NCBI GenBank assembly: GCA_021849075.1
Contig: JAJZTH010000011.1
Coordinates: 35,485-99,484 of the forward strand
Origin: Pseudomonadota bacterium
GTDB lineage: Bacteria > Pseudomonadota > Alphaproteobacteria > Sphingomonadales > Sphingomonadaceae
Length of the DNA stretch: 64,000 bases
Reading direction: 5' to 3'
In this document: one piece after another, positions 23,110 through 34,483 of the stretch
Layout of the letters: the number at the start of each line of letters is the position of its first letter
Position numbering within the stretch: position 1 is the stretch's first letter
Translations under genes and position numbers: made by a program
Notes under the pieces: model-generated
Databases searched by the model: none
What the model was told of the DNA's origin: nothing
What the model saw: only the letters and a program-made list of their open reading frames with translations

Positions 23110-26100
23110 CCAAATCCCCCACCGCCGGGCGTTTCGATGACGAAGGCGTCGCCGGGATGCAGGTCCACGGTGGCGGTCGCGCCAAGCGGCTCGATCGCCC
23201 CGTCGGCGCGCTCCACCCAATTGCGGCCAGCTGCGCCAGGTTGGCCACCGGCAAGGCCGAAAGGCGGCACGCTGCGGCGGTTGGCGAGGATGCCGGCGGT
23301 CATATCCTCCAGAAAGCGGATGCGGCGCAGGCCGCCATTGCCGCCATGATGCGCGCCCTGCCCGCCTGAACCGGGGCGAATCGCAAATTCCTCCAGCAAC
23401 ACGGGGAATCGGGTTTCGAGAATCTCGGGATCGGTCAGGCGGCTGTTGGTCATGTGGGTCTGGACCACATCGGCGCCGTCAAAGTCGGGACCAGCGCCAG
23501 AACCGCCCGCGATCGTTTCGTAATATTGGTGGCGGGCATTGCCGAAGGTGAAATTGTTCATCGTCCCCTGCGCCCCGGCCATGACGCCCAGCGCGCCGAA
23601 CAGCGCGTCGGTCACGACCTGGCTGGTTTCGACATTGCCCGCGACCACGGCGGCGGGATGGCGGGGACGCAGCATCGAGCCTTCGGGGACGAGGATGGTG
23701 ATGGGCTTCAGGCACCCGTCATTCATCGGCACCGCTTCATCGATCAGAGTGCGCACGACATAGAGGACGGCTGCCCGCACGATGGAGGCCGGGGCGTTGA
23801 AATTGCCGGGCAATTGATCGGATGTACCGGCGAAGTCGATGGTCGCGGCGTGCGCGTTCCGATCGATGGAGACAACGACCTGGACAGTTGCGCCATTATC
23901 CATTGCATAGCTGAAGCGGCCGTCATCCAGCTTGCCGATCAGACGGCGGACGGCCGCTTCTGCCTGATCCTGCACATGGCCCATATAGGCGGATATCGTT
24001 CCGACACCGTAACTTTCACTGATGCGGCGCAGCTCGCTGGCCCCTTTGGCGCAGGCGGCGATCTGGGCGGAGAGATCGGCGATATTCTGGTCGATGTTGC
24101 GCGCAGGAAAGGGACCGGACGCCAGCAGGGCGCGGATCGCCGCTTCGCGGAAATCGCCCTGATCCACGACGAGGCGGTTATCCAGGAGAATGCCCTCCTC
24201 CTCCACCGACTGGCTGCCCGGCGGCATGGAACCGGGGGTAATGCCGCCGATGTCGGCATGATGGCCGCGCGCCGCGACGTAGAAGCGGGGCGTGTCGCCA
24301 TCGACGAACACCGGCATGACCACGGTGACGTCGGGCAGATGGGTGCCGCCATCATAGGGGGCGTTGAGGGCATAGACGTCGCCGGGCAGCAAGCCGCGCC
24401 CGTCGATCGGCGCACCATCCGCACCGGGACCGCGCCGGCGCAATATGGCGCGAATGCTGTCGCCCATGCTGCCCAGATGCACCGGCATATGCGGCGCATT
24501 GGCGACCAGATTGCCCTGAACATCGAACAGCGCGCAGGAGAAATCGAGCCGTTCGCGAATATTGACCGAGGAAGCGCTATGCTGGAGCGCGGCGCCCATT
24601 TCCTCGGCAATGGCCATGAACAGGCCGCCCATCACCTCCAGCCGAACGGGATCGACGCTATGATCGTTCGCGCTTTCGGGCCTGGGGCGGGGCGCATGGC
24701 GGGTGAGGATGAGATTGCCGATCGGATCGAGCCGCGCACGCCAACCCGGCTCGACCGCCGTGGTGGAGACGGGATCGATGATCAGTGCGGGGCCATCGAT
24801 GACGCTGTCGAGAGACAGGCCAGCGCGATCATGGACCGGCGCGTCGTCGCCGGCATAGTCGATCTGCGCCAGCGGCGGGGCGGCCTGTGCCGCGATCTCC
24901 ACGATGCTGGCCATGCCTTCGACGGTCGACGCGATCGCTTCGACCCGGGCCATGTCGATGAGGATGCGCCCCTGTCCTTCGAAACCGAAGCGGACGCGAT
25001 GCTGGGTCAGGAAATCGGCGCGCATGGCGTCCGCTTCGCCCAGCGGCACGTCGAACAGGCTGTCAGTGCCGTCATAGCGCAGCCGAAGCAGGGTTTCAGT
25101 GCGGTCGGCCTGTGGCAGGTCGGCGCGGGCGGCGGCGGCGAGCGTGGCGATGGCGTCGGCAAGAGCCGTTACTTCGTCCAGCGGCAGGGCCAGCGTGCGT
25201 TCGCGCACGGCGCGGCGATCGGCCAGGCCCATGCCATAGGCGGACAGTACGCCGCCCAACGGGTGGATCATCACCCGGTCCATGCCCAGCGCGTCGGCGA
25301 CCAGACAGGCATGTTGCCCGCCCGCCCCGCCAAAGCTGGCCAGCGTATAGCGCGACACATCATGGCCCCGCGCGACAGAAATGCGCTTGATCGCATTGGC
25401 CATGCTGGCGACGGCGACGGCAATAAACCCCTGCGCCGCCTCCCGCGCGGTCAGGACGCGGCCGGTTTCATCCTTCACCTGCGCGCAGATATCGGCAAAG
25501 CGCGCCTCCACGGCGGCGCGGTCGAGCGGCTGGTCGCCATTCGGACCGAACAGGCTGGGGAAGAAATCGGGCTGGATCTTGCCCAGCATGACATTGCAGT
25601 CGGTGATGGTGAGCGGCCCGCCGCGCCGGTAACAGGCCGGGCCGGGCACCGCGCCCGCCGATTCCGGGCCGACGCGGAACCGGCCATCGATGAAGGAGCA
25701 AATGGAGCCGCCGCCCGCCGCAATGGTGTGGATGCGCATCATCGGCGCGCGCAGGCGCACGCCCGCCACCTTTGCCTCATTGTCGCGCTCATAGGCGCCG
25801 GCATAATGCGACACATCGGTCGAGGTGCCGCCCATGTCGAAGCCGATCACTTCGGTAAAACCGGCTTGCTCCGCCGTGCGGGCCAGGCCAACGATGCCGC
25901 CGGCCGGGCCGGAGAGGACGGCGTCCTTGCCCCGGAACAGCGCGCCATCGGTCAGGCCGCCGCTCGACTGCATGAACAGCATGTCGGCCCCCGCCCCCAG
26001 CGCATCGTGCAGGCCATCGACATAAGCGCGCAGCACCGGAGAGAGATAGGCGTCGGCCAGCGTGGTGTCGCCGCGCCCGACCAGTTTGATGAGCGGAGCG

Positions 26101-26681
26101 ACATCATGGCTGGCGCTGATCTGGGTGAAGCCGATGTCTGCGGCGATCTGCGCCAGGCGCTGTTCATGGGCGGGATAGAGATAGCCGTGCATCAGTATGA
26201 TGGCGACGGCGCGCAGGCCCTGGTTAAAGGCGGATTGCAGCGCGGCGCGGGCGGCGTCCTCATCCAGCATCACGCGCACCGTGCCGTCGGCCATCAGCCG
26301 TTCCTCGATCTCGATCACATCGGCATGGAGCGGATCGGGCAGATGGATGGCGCGGGCGAACAGATCCGGCCGTTCCTGCGTGCCGATGCGGATCGCATCG
26401 CGAAAGCCGCGCGTGATCGCCAGCAGCACCGGCTCGCCCTTGCGCTCCAGCAGCGCATTGGTGGCGATGGTGGTGCCGATACGCAGCGAACAGGGCGGGA
26501 TCGGCGCCCCGTTCCCATGAGGCCCCGCGCCGGTCAGCCGACGCACCGCCTCCACCGCCGCGTCGGCATAGCGTTCAGGGTCGCTCGACAGCAATTTGGC
26601 GGTGTGCAGCGCGCCATCGGGCGCGCGGGCCACCACATCCGTAAAAGTGCCGCCGCGATCGATCCAGAATTGCCATGTCAT
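23106..26681 (-). CDS. Hydantoinase B/oxoprolinase family protein (fused HyuA-HyuB, 5-oxoprolinase-like)
   Basis: [18 protein letters not shown]...[14 protein letters not shown]...; C-terminal HyuB half SIREILRRRG-like region. Confidence 0.92.
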   Translation of the reverse strand: MTWQFWIDRGGTFTDVVARAPDGALHTAKLLSSDPERYADAAVEAVRRLTGAGPHGNGAPIPPCSLRIGTTIATNALLERKGEPVLLAITRGFRDAIRIGTQERPDLFARAIHLPDPLHADVIEIEERLMADGTVRVMLDEDAARAALQSAFNQGLRAVAIILMHGYLYPAHEQRLAQIAADIGFTQISASHDVAPLIKLVGRGDTTLADAYLSPVLRAYVDGLHDALGAGADMLFMQSSGGLTDGALFRGKDAVLSGPAGGIVGLARTAEQAGFTEVIGFDMGGTSTDVSHYAGAYERDNEAKVAGVRLRAPMMRIHTIAAGGGSICSFIDGRFRVGPESAGAVPGPACYRRGGPLTITDCNVMLGKIQPDFFPSLFGPNGDQPLDRAAVEARFADICAQVKDETGRVLTAREAAQGFIAVAVASMANAIKRISVARGHDVSRYTLASFGGAGGQHACLVADALGMDRVMIHPLGGVLSAYGMGLADRRAVRERTLALPLDEVTALADAIATLAAAARADLPQADRTETLLRLRYDGTDSLFDVPLGEADAMRADFLTQHRVRFGFEGQGRILIDMARVEAIASTVEGMASIVEIAAQAAPPLAQIDYAGDDAPVHDRAGLSLDSVIDGPALIIDPVSTTAVEPGWRARLDPIGNLILTRHAPRPRPESANDHSVDPVRLEVMGGLFMAIAEEMGAALQHSASSVNIRERLDFSCALFDVQGNLVANAPHMPVHLGSMGDSIRAILRRRGPGADGAPIDGRGLLPGDVYALNAPYDGGTHLPDVTVVMPVFVDGDTPRFYVAARGHHADIGGITPGSMPPGSQSVEEEGILLDNRLVVDQGDFREAAIRALLASGPFPARNIDQNIADLSAQIAACAKGASELRRISESYGVGTISAYMGHVQDQAEAAVRRLIGKLDDGRFSYAMDNGATVQVVVSIDRNAHAATIDFAGTSDQLPGNFNAPASIVRAAVLYVVRTLIDEAVPMNDGCLKPITILVPEGSMLRPRHPAAVVAGNVETSQVVTDALFGALGVMAGAQGTMNNFTFGNARHQYYETIAGGSGAGPDFDGADVVQTHMTNSRLTDPEILETRFPVLLEEFAIRPGSGGQGAHHGGNGGLRRIRFLEDMTAGILANRRSVPPFGLAGGQPGAAGRNWVERADGAIEPLGATATVDLHPGDAFVIETPGGGGFG

Positions 26682-26862
26682 GGCATCGGGTGATGGCCGC
26701 GCGCCTGCCCGATGGCAAGCCCGTCAAGACAGGACAATCCGCACCAAAACCGATCGATTAAGCGAAAAAATCGATAACAGTTATGTATGGAAAAAATCGC
26801 GGAATCGCGGGGAATCTGCTATAAAAATGAAACAAAGCTACAAACGATTGCTGGAGAAGAGG

Positions 26863-27030
26863 ATGACTGATCAGGGTCGCACCGATCCCATTTGCTTGCA
26901 TTATGGGACATCGCCTCCAAACTCAGAAGAAATATCTGGCTTTATCAAAGCCTTACCATTGGCGGTCGCGTCCAGCGCAGCGCTGTGGGGCATAGGCGCC
27001 CTTCTACTGTTCGGGGTGATGGGCGGCTAA
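26863..27030 (+). CDS. Small predicted membrane protein
   Basis: MTDQGRTDP...[26 protein letters not shown]; ggagaagagg SD immediately upstream. Confidence 0.55.
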   Translation: MTDQGRTDPICLHYGTSPPNSEEISGFIKALPLAVASSAALWGIGALLLFGVMGG

Positions 27031-27068
27031 GAACACGCAAGTCGGCGAAAGGTTCCGCCGACCATGAA

Positions 27069-28229
27069 TCATGCCCAGAAGGTTGCGAGTTGACGCACAG
27101 ACGCTTCGGCCGCCGCCCGGTCAGCCTGTTCATTGGCGTCACCATAACCGAACCATTCATCCTGACCCACCTCTTGCACGACGATGCCGTCCCGCCGGGC
27201 CAGCATCGACAGCGAGCCATAATAGACGCCATAGGTGACGCCGGGCTGGGGAATGAGCCAGGCGATCTGACCGCGCACCGGCACGATGCTGTCATCCCGC
27301 CACAAAGCCCGCGCGCCGTAACCGGTGCAGTTGATGATCGATTTCTGCTTCAATGCGGCAAGGTCGCCGGGCGCGTGAAACTCCATCGGCACGATGCGCC
27401 CGCCCGCGATCAGGAAATCGCTGGCCAGATGATGCATCAGATCGGCGACGTTGAAGGTCAGCGATGAATTGCGCCGGGCAAAGGCCGGGCGGAAAGGGTG
27501 GCTGCCGACCGGCAGGTCGACGCTGCGCGGGGTGATGTCCGACAGGCGCTGTTCCAGATGCAGGAAGTCATCGCGCCGCTCGACCACCGGAGCCGCATCG
27601 GCCCGCCGCTGACCAAAGGGCGTGTCGGACAGACTATAGCGATCGGTCCATTCTACCGGATCTCCAGCCAGCCCCAGCAGGCTCTGAAAATAGGCGAAGG
27701 ACGCGCGCGCCATCCCCTCCCACCGATCGGCAAAGCCCGGATCGACCGCGCCCTGCATCGCCACCCGGCTGTCGGGCGACCAGGTGCCGGTGGCGCGCGC
27801 CGAGCGGACGAAAGGGAATTGCTCCCTGGCATAGATGGTGACGCTGGCCCCGGCGCGCTGGGCAGTGAGCGCAGCGGTGAGGCCCAGCGCACCTGCGCCG
27901 ATCACCGCGACGTCGCGCACCCCATCCGCCAGCGCCAGCGCGACGGCCCGCTCCGCCGATCCCCAGCTGAGCGACCAGCCGCTGCCGCCATGGCCATAAT
28001 TGTGGATGACACGTTTGCGCCCGACCTGCTCCGCCTCAATGCGCGGGCCGGCGGCGCGAAAGGGGCGAAGACAGACGGTCGTGCGAAAGATGCGATCGGG
28101 CGTGGCGCGCACCGGCTCGACCCCGGCAAGCGGATCAAACGCAGCATGGGCCGCGCCCATCGCCAATCCCGCATAGCTAAAGATGCCGGCGCTGCCGGCC
28201 GCCCTGCCCAGAAATGCTCGCCTGTCCAT
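27069..28229 (-). CDS. FAD-dependent oxidoreductase, D-amino-acid oxidase-like, Tat signal
   Basis: MDRRAFLGRAAGSAGIF (RR-x-F-L); VAVIGAGALGLTAALTAQRAGASVTIYA; INCTGYGARAL. Confidence 0.87.
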   Translation of the reverse strand: MDRRAFLGRAAGSAGIFSYAGLAMGAAHAAFDPLAGVEPVRATPDRIFRTTVCLRPFRAAGPRIEAEQVGRKRVIHNYGHGGSGWSLSWGSAERAVALALADGVRDVAVIGAGALGLTAALTAQRAGASVTIYAREQFPFVRSARATGTWSPDSRVAMQGAVDPGFADRWEGMARASFAYFQSLLGLAGDPVEWTDRYSLSDTPFGQRRADAAPVVERRDDFLHLEQRLSDITPRSVDLPVGSHPFRPAFARRNSSLTFNVADLMHHLASDFLIAGGRIVPMEFHAPGDLAALKQKSIINCTGYGARALWRDDSIVPVRGQIAWLIPQPGVTYGVYYGSLSMLARRDGIVVQEVGQDEWFGYGDANEQADRAAAEASVRQLATFWA

Positions 28230-28364
28230 GCCGCCCTCCCGATAACAGCTCATGCCCAATGCAACGAAGCAGCCCGACTTTACCGCAAGGGCGCGGGCAT
28301 GGCTTGCGCGCCGTCCTGCACGCGGCAGGAGCGGCAGGGCTTGCCCTGTGCCCGGGAATGACTC

Positions 28365-30242
28365 ATGAAAAGACCCATGCCTGCGCTGCGCCCCGAACGG
28401 TCGATCATCATCCTGCTGCTGGCGCTGGTCGTCCTGGTGACGGCGGTGGGGGGCACATTCTGGCTGTATCGCGGGCAGCAGGCGGAAATTGCCTGGGTGA
28501 ATCACACGCTGCGGGTCGAAAACCGGCTGTCGATGCTGCTGTCGCGCGTGCTGGAAGCGGAAAGCAGCCAGCGCGGCTACATCTTGACGCGGCAGGATGA
28601 TTTTCTGACCCCCTATGAAGACTTTCGCACCCATTGGCGGGGCGAATGGCAGGCGCTGCGCGCCGAGGTGCGCGACAATACCCCCCAGATGGAGGCGGTC
28701 GACACGCTGGGCCGGATGATCGGCGATCGCATGGACCTGCTGCAGAACGGGATCGACCGCCGACGCGCCGGCCGATCACTGCCCGAACAGGCTTTTTATC
28801 CCGGCCTGGCGCTGACGGCGCAGTTGCGCGCCCATGTCGCGCATATGAAGGCGCGCGAGGAACAATTGCTGCAACAGCGCAGCACAGAAGCGAACCGTCT
28901 GAGCATCATGGTGACGGCCGGACTGGCGCTGAGTGCGGCAATGGTGATCATATTGGGGCTGATGGCGCTGCGCACCGCCCAACGCCGCGTGACCGAAACG
29001 CTCCTCAGTCGACAGGCGCTAAGCGACGCGCATGATCGGTTGATTGCCGAGGGCGAGCAGCGCGAGGCGGCGCAGGCCCAGTTGCGGCAGGTGCAGAAGA
29101 TGGAATCCATCGGCCAGCTGACCGGCGGCATCGCGCATGATTTCAACAATATGCTGGCGATCGTCATCGGATCGCTGGACATGGCGCGGCGGCGATTGGG
29201 CGACGGCGGCGATCCGCGCGTAATGAAGGGCATCGACAATGCGACCGAGGGCGCGCAGCGCGCGGCGCAACTGACGTCCCGCCTGCTCGCTTTCTCCCGC
29301 CAGCAGCCGCTCGACCCGCAGCCGACCGACGTCAACAAGCTGGTTGGTGGCATGTCCGAATTGCTGCGCCGGACCATTGGCGAAGATGTGCGCGTGGAAT
29401 CTGTGCTGGCCGGGGGCTTGTGGCGCGCCAGCATCGACGCCAATCAGCTGGAAAGCGCGATCCTGAACCTGTGCGTCAACGCGCGTGACGCCATGCCCGG
29501 CGGCGGACGGCTGACGATCGAGACCGCGAATGCGCATCTGGACGACGGCTATGCCGCCGGCCATGACGAAGTGATACCGGGCCAATATATCATGGTGTCG
29601 GTGACGGATACCGGCACCGGCATGCCGCCCGATGTGGTGGAACGCGCCTTTGACCCCTTCTTCACCACCAAGGGCGTGGGCAAGGGCACGGGGCTGGGCC
29701 TCAGCCAGGTATTCGGCTTCGTCAAGCAATCACATGGCCATGTGAAAATCTATTCGGAGCCGGGCGAAGGGACCATCATCAAAATCTACCTGCCGCGCCA
29801 TTATGGGGCGGAGGCTGCGCAGGGCTATGCCGCGCCCGCCGCCGACAGCCTGCCGCGTGCGCAGGGCGAAGAAATCATCCTGGTGGTCGAGGATGAGGAC
29901 CGGGTGCGCCACATGTCCGTCGATTCGCTGCGGGAGCTGGGCTATACCGTGGTGCAGGCGTCCGATGGCGAGCAGGCGCTGGAAATGCTGGCGATTCAGC
30001 CGCGCATCGACATGCTGTTCACCGATATCGTCATGCCCGGCATCAATGGCCGCCAGCTTGCCGATCGCGCCACCGCGGAACGGCCGGGGCTGAAGATATT
30101 GTACACCACCGGCTATACCCGCAACGCCATCGTCCATAACGGCATGCTGGACCCGGGCGTCGCCTTCCTCGCCAAACCCTTCACCTTCGATCAGCTAGCG
30201 GTGAAGGTGCGGCAGGTGCTGGATGGCGACGGAGTGGCGTAG
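28365..30242 (+). CDS. Hybrid sensor histidine kinase/response regulator (CHASE3-HisKA-HATPase-REC)
   Basis: CHASE3-like [54 protein letters not shown]; receiver [17 protein letters not shown]. Confidence 0.94.
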   Translation: MKRPMPALRPERSIIILLLALVVLVTAVGGTFWLYRGQQAEIAWVNHTLRVENRLSMLLSRVLEAESSQRGYILTRQDDFLTPYEDFRTHWRGEWQALRAEVRDNTPQMEAVDTLGRMIGDRMDLLQNGIDRRRAGRSLPEQAFYPGLALTAQLRAHVAHMKAREEQLLQQRSTEANRLSIMVTAGLALSAAMVIILGLMALRTAQRRVTETLLSRQALSDAHDRLIAEGEQREAAQAQLRQVQKMESIGQLTGGIAHDFNNMLAIVIGSLDMARRRLGDGGDPRVMKGIDNATEGAQRAAQLTSRLLAFSRQQPLDPQPTDVNKLVGGMSELLRRTIGEDVRVESVLAGGLWRASIDANQLESAILNLCVNARDAMPGGGRLTIETANAHLDDGYAAGHDEVIPGQYIMVSVTDTGTGMPPDVVERAFDPFFTTKGVGKGTGLGLSQVFGFVKQSHGHVKIYSEPGEGTIIKIYLPRHYGAEAAQGYAAPAADSLPRAQGEEIILVVEDEDRVRHMSVDSLRELGYTVVQASDGEQALEMLAIQPRIDMLFTDIVMPGINGRQLADRATAERPGLKILYTTGYTRNAIVHNGMLDPGVAFLAKPFTFDQLAVKVRQVLDGDGVA

Positions 30243-30392
30243 CAACGCGCCGGACCGCTGCGTTTCCCGACGAAGATCTTCTTCATCCATGCTGAGCCAC
30301 GAAGCTTTGGCTGCACTTGATATGCGCCAGATCAGCTCCGCCTCAATGATAGCACGAGAGAGCCTGCAAAGCGTTCATCATATAAGAAAATA

Positions 30393-30468
30393 TGGTGCCC
30401 GGGGACGGAGTCGAACCGCCGACACTGCGATTTTCAATCGCATGCTCTACCAACTGAGCTACCCGGGC
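30393..30468 (-). tRNA. tRNA-Phe (GAA), CCA encoded
   Basis: GCCCGGGTAGCTCAGTTGGTAGAGCATGCGATTGAAAATCGCAGTGTCGGCGGTTCGACTCCGTCCCCGGGCACCA on minus strand; anticodon loop TTGAAAA. Confidence 0.98.
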
Positions 30469-30518
30469 ATCGGGTTCCTGGCGGAGGCGTCCGCCGGATG
30501 GAGGCGTGCCTATAGGCG

Positions 30519-30713
30519 TCAATCCGGCTCGCTGTCCAGCCCATAATTGCCATTTTTTTGCGTCGCTTCGTCCGCCGCCGGTCCAGGCACGCGATAGCCC
30601 TCGCCCAGCCATTGCAGCAAGTCGCGATCGCGACAGGCCGTCCCGCAGAAAGGACGGGTTTCGGCCGTGGAAGGCTGGCCGCAGACGGGACAGGATGGGG
30701 CTTTAGGCGACAT
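30519..30713 (-). CDS. yacG: DNA gyrase inhibitor YacG (zinc-binding)
   Basis: MSPKAPSCPVCGQPSTAETRPFCGTACRDRDLLQWLGEGYRVPG. Confidence 0.93.
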   Translation of the reverse strand: MSPKAPSCPVCGQPSTAETRPFCGTACRDRDLLQWLGEGYRVPGPAADEATQKNGNYGLDSEPD

Positions 30714-31692
30714 GACCGGCCGCCAGCGACAAGGCCGCATCGGCCTTCAGCGTGATCGCACCGCCACGCCGCTTGGCCAGCAATTCGATCCAGTCCTGCT
30801 TTTTGTGCAGCAGGTCGATGATTGCGGGCGCGGCGGTGATGGTGGCAGCGCCGCCTTGACCATGGCGTTCGGCGCGGCGCAGCAGGGCGAGCGCGGCGGT
30901 CAGCACCGGGTCTTCGCGCAGCAACTCCATCAGGTTCGCGCGTTCACGGCGACGGATGATCTGAAGGAAGCCAAAGCCGTTCACCGCCGTCCGCTCGAAG
31001 GGGAGCGGCAGATATTTGTCGATCTGCGCAGCGGCGACCATCCGCTCATCCTTGTTGTTCATGGTCGGCAGATCAATGCCGATCGAACCGGACAGACCCA
31101 TGCGGCGCACGGCCTTTGCCGCCAGCTTCGCGCCCTTGGGACCAAGTTGCGCGGGCGGCAGCGATCCGTCGACGTCGATCAGCAGCATGGCGGGCGTCAG
31201 GTAGAGACGCAGCGCAGCGTCTTCGGCCCCGACTTCGCCGCTGATCGCCTCTTCCATCAGTTCGCTCCAGCCATGGGCTTCCAGCCGATCTTCCTCATGC
31301 GCGGGGCAAGGGACGACCGGGGTGCCGGTGGCGCGGATGCGCTGGAGCAGGCTGGGACCGGCATGGGGCTTCGAACCGGGTTGGGGCATGCGTCCCTTGG
31401 CGCGCTTGGGGCGGCCTTCTTCGGCAATCGCCTCGCGGATGATCTCGACCAGCACATTAGCGCCTTCGGCCAGCCGGGGCGGGATCGGCTCCAGCAGCAC
31501 TTCTTCGCCCGATGTCAGGCGGACGATGCCGCGCTTCTTGGGGATGATCGTGGCGACCAGCCGCCCCTGCGCCACCGCGCCGGCGCGAACGGCGTCGCCA
31601 TCGCGTTCGATCAGGGCTTCGACCAGCTTGCCCTTTTCGATCAGCGCGGCGCGCGCCTCGCCAATACCTTCTTCGTAAAGCCATTCGGCCAT
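30703..31692 (-). CDS. Short ribonuclease E/G-like protein
   Basis: MLLIDVDGSLPP...AVRRMGLSGSIGIDLPTM...GFGFLQIIRRRERANLMELL resembles the RNase E/G catalytic region; no zinc-link CPxCxG seen. Confidence 0.8.
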   Translation of the reverse strand: MAEWLYEEGIGEARAALIEKGKLVEALIERDGDAVRAGAVAQGRLVATIIPKKRGIVRLTSGEEVLLEPIPPRLAEGANVLVEIIREAIAEEGRPKRAKGRMPQPGSKPHAGPSLLQRIRATGTPVVPCPAHEEDRLEAHGWSELMEEAISGEVGAEDAALRLYLTPAMLLIDVDGSLPPAQLGPKGAKLAAKAVRRMGLSGSIGIDLPTMNNKDERMVAAAQIDKYLPLPFERTAVNGFGFLQIIRRRERANLMELLREDPVLTAALALLRRAERHGQGGAATITAAPAIIDLLHKKQDWIELLAKRRGGAITLKADAALSLAAGHVA

Positions 31693-31700
31693 GTGCGTTC

Positions 31701-32276
31701 CTAATCGATCGGGTAGCCCGCCGCCTTCAGCAGCGTGCGGGTTTCATAAAGCGGCAGGCCCATGATCGCGCTGTGGCTGCCCTGAATTGCGCGGATCAAG
31801 CCGGCGGCGCGCCCTTGTATCGCATAACCGCCCGCCTTGCCGCGCCATTCGTCGCTGGCAATATAGGCGTCGATCTCCGCCTGCTCCAGCCGCTTGAAGG
31901 TGACGACATTGTCGGACAATCGGTGCCGCGCCTGTCCCGCGCCGTCGATCAGCGTGATCGCGCTGAACACGCGATGCCGCCGCCCGGACAACAGGGTCAG
32001 GCAGGCGCGCGCCTCCTCCTCGCTTTCCGTCTTGGGCAGGATGCGGCGACCGGCGGCGACCACCGTATCGCCCGACAGGATCAGCGCGCCGGGATGGCGC
32101 GTGGCGACGAGCGCCCCTTTTTCCGCAGCAACCCGCGCCGCATATATGGCGGGCAGTTCGGCTTTGCGGGGCGTTTCGTCGATATCGCCAGGATCGACGG
32201 CATCGGGGACGACACCGATCTGGCCCAGAAGGTCACGCCGCCTGGGGGAAGCCGAAGCAAGGATGAGCCGCATCAA
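31701..32276 (-). CDS. maf: Maf family nucleoside triphosphate pyrophosphatase
   Basis: MRLILASASPRRRDLLGQIG; LSGDTVVA; GYAIQGRAAGLI. Confidence 0.95.
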   Translation of the reverse strand: MMRLILASASPRRRDLLGQIGVVPDAVDPGDIDETPRKAELPAIYAARVAAEKGALVATRHPGALILSGDTVVAAGRRILPKTESEEEARACLTLLSGRRHRVFSAITLIDGAGQARHRLSDNVVTFKRLEQAEIDAYIASDEWRGKAGGYAIQGRAAGLIRAIQGSHSAIMGLPLYETRTLLKAAGYPID

Positions 32277-32285
32277 AATTGCGGC

Positions 32286-32504
32286 TTATTTGAAGCGGTA
32301 GGTGATCCGACCCTTGGTCAGGTCGTAGGGGGTGAGTTCGACGAGCACTTCGTCGCCCACGAGCACGCGGATGCGGTTCTTACGCATCTTGCCGGCCGTG
32401 TGGCCGAGAATTTCGTGATCATTTTCCAGCCGCACGCGGAACATGGCGTTGGGGAGAAGCTCCACAACCTGTCCGCGCATTTCAAGCAGTTCTTCTTTAG
32501 CCAT
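32286..32504 (-). CDS. infA: Translation initiation factor IF-1
   Basis: [72 protein letters not shown]. Confidence 0.98.
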   Translation of the reverse strand: MAKEELLEMRGQVVELLPNAMFRVRLENDHEILGHTAGKMRKNRIRVLVGDEVLVELTPYDLTKGRITYRFK

Positions 32505-32561
32505 AATATCCCGAATTCGAAAAATCGCGCCGCCATAGCGCCAAAATCAGCAAAATGAAAG

Positions 32562-33851
32562 TCAGGGATGCGCGCCGAACATATCGCCGGCCGCATGCAG
32601 GGCCGCAAAGACGGAATCGAGCTGGTCAGCGTCGAGACAATAGGGCGGCATGAGATAAATGGTGTTGCCAAGCGGCCTTAGCAAGAGGCCGCGTTCCAGC
32701 AAGAAGGCGCGCAGGCGCGGCGCAAGATCCGAGAGATAGCCGGCGTCGGCTGCGACCAGATCGATCGCCATGATCGTGCCCAGCTGGCGCGGGTTGGCGA
32801 AGGCGGGATGCGCGGCCAGTTTCGACAGGCGAGTCGCGATGCCATCGGCCAGCGTAGCAATGCGGCCCAGCACATCCTCTTCCCGCCAGATGGCGAGATT
32901 GGCGGCGGCGGCGGCGCAGGCGATGGCGTTGGCGGTATAGCTGGACGAATGGTAGAACAGCCGGGCGCGATCGGTGGAAATATGGGCGTCGAAGATCGGC
33001 GCGGTGGCGAGCGTGGCGGCAAGCGGGATTGCGCCGCCGGTGATGCCCTTCGCCACGGCCATGATATCCGGCACGACGCCCGCTTGCTCACAAGCGAAGA
33101 GGGTGCCGGTGCGGCCCCAGGCGGCCATCACTTCGTCCGCGATGAAGAGGACGCCATGCTTACGACAGATGGCGGCCATTTCCCGCAAGATATGCGCAGG
33201 ATAGAGCAGCATGCCCCCTGCCCCCAATATCAACGGTTCGACGATGAAGGCGGCAGGCTTTTGCGCGCAGGCGGCTTCCAGCGCGTCGAGACAGGATTGT
33301 TCCGCGCCGGGTGCGGGGAATGGGATGGTGCCGACATCAAAGAGCAAGGGCGTCCAGGCGGCGTTATAGACGCCGCGCTCGCCGATCGACATCGCGCCGA
33401 TCGTGTCGCCATGATAGCTATGTTCAAGGACAAGGATGCGGCTGCGCGCGTCAGCCAGCCCATCGAGCGACAGATTATGCCAGTAGCCCAGCGCCATCTT
33501 GAGCGCGACTTCGACCGCCGTCGATCCGCTGTCGGAATAGAAGACATGGGCCAGGGCCGGCTGGCCATCGAAACGGGGGGCGAGATCGATCAGGCCGCGC
33601 GCCACCTCTTCTGCAGGTTCATGGGTGTAGGCGGCGAAGATCAGCTGGTCGAGCTGGCTCGCCTGTCGGGCGATGGCGGCGGCGATGCGCGGTTCGCAAT
33701 GGCCATGGGTCGTCACCCACCAGCTGGAAATGCCGTCGATCAGCGTGCTGCCATCGGCGAGGTGCAACATGGCTCCTTCGGCGCGGACGACATGGGGGAT
33801 CGGCTCATTGAGGCCATGCTGGGTGAAGGGGTGCCAGACGGGAGAAGACAT
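32562..33851 (-). CDS. bioA: Adenosylmethionine-8-amino-7-oxononanoate aminotransferase
   Basis: VWHPFTQHGLNEPIPHVVRAEGAMLHLADGSTLIDGISSWW; LFIADEVMAAWGRTG. Confidence 0.95.
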   Translation of the reverse strand: MSSPVWHPFTQHGLNEPIPHVVRAEGAMLHLADGSTLIDGISSWWVTTHGHCEPRIAAAIARQASQLDQLIFAAYTHEPAEEVARGLIDLAPRFDGQPALAHVFYSDSGSTAVEVALKMALGYWHNLSLDGLADARSRILVLEHSYHGDTIGAMSIGERGVYNAAWTPLLFDVGTIPFPAPGAEQSCLDALEAACAQKPAAFIVEPLILGAGGMLLYPAHILREMAAICRKHGVLFIADEVMAAWGRTGTLFACEQAGVVPDIMAVAKGITGGAIPLAATLATAPIFDAHISTDRARLFYHSSSYTANAIACAAAAANLAIWREEDVLGRIATLADGIATRLSKLAAHPAFANPRQLGTIMAIDLVAADAGYLSDLAPRLRAFLLERGLLLRPLGNTIYLMPPYCLDADQLDSVFAALHAAGDMFGAHP

Positions 33852-33883
33852 TGCGCGCCCTTAAGCCAGAGCCGCCACGAAGG

Positions 33884-34483
33884 CTATGGCTTCTCCGCAG
33901 GCTTCGGCTCCACCGGCGGGGGAACCAGCACCGTCGGCAGCGCGACATGCACCTCCACCCGGCGATTCTTGGCGCGGCCTTCGGGATCGTCGCTGCCATC
34001 TTCCTTCGCATTGGGGGCGATGGGGCGGGCTTCGCCCAGCGCGACGAGCGTGATGCGATCCTTGGGCACGCCCTTTTCCACCAGATAGTCACGCACCTTT
34101 TCAGCGCGGATACGCGAGGCGACCTTGTTGTCGCCGTCATTGCCGCGGGAATCGCTGTGGCCGCGCAGGGTGATGGGGCCGCCCTCCTTTGCCGCCGGAC
34201 TGGCGAGCAAGGCGTCGATAGCAGCCTTCGCCGCATCATCCAGCGCCATGGGGGACTGACCAAAGCTGATCACGCCGTCGACTGGCTCGATCTTCGGTTC
34301 TTCGGGCTGATCGATGACTTCAGGGCGCAGGATGGAGCGCTGCGGTTCGGCCGCATTGTCGGCTTCATTGGCGGCCAGCATATTGGCGCCATTGTCCGCG
34401 ACATTGGCCGCTTCCTTTTCCGCCGGCGGCTGGCAGGCGGCCAGCGCGCCGAGCAGCAGCAGGGCCGGGGTCGATCTTGTCAT
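33884..34483 (-). CDS. OmpA family lipoprotein
   Basis: Lipobox LGALAAC; OmpA C-terminal ITLRGHSDSRGNDGDNKVASRIRAEKVRDYLVEKGVPKDRI. Confidence 0.88.
   Translation of the reverse strand: MTRSTPALLLLGALAACQPPAEKEAANVADNGANMLAANEADNAAEPQRSILRPEVIDQPEEPKIEPVDGVISFGQSPMALDDAAKAAIDALLASPAAKEGGPITLRGHSDSRGNDGDNKVASRIRAEKVRDYLVEKGVPKDRITLVALGEARPIAPNAKEDGSDDPEGRAKNRRVEVHVALPTVLVPPPVEPKPAEKP

Noticed and set aside
23454-26693. 1079-aa ORF antisense to the oxoprolinase
   Set aside because: Shadow ORF with no recognisable domain.
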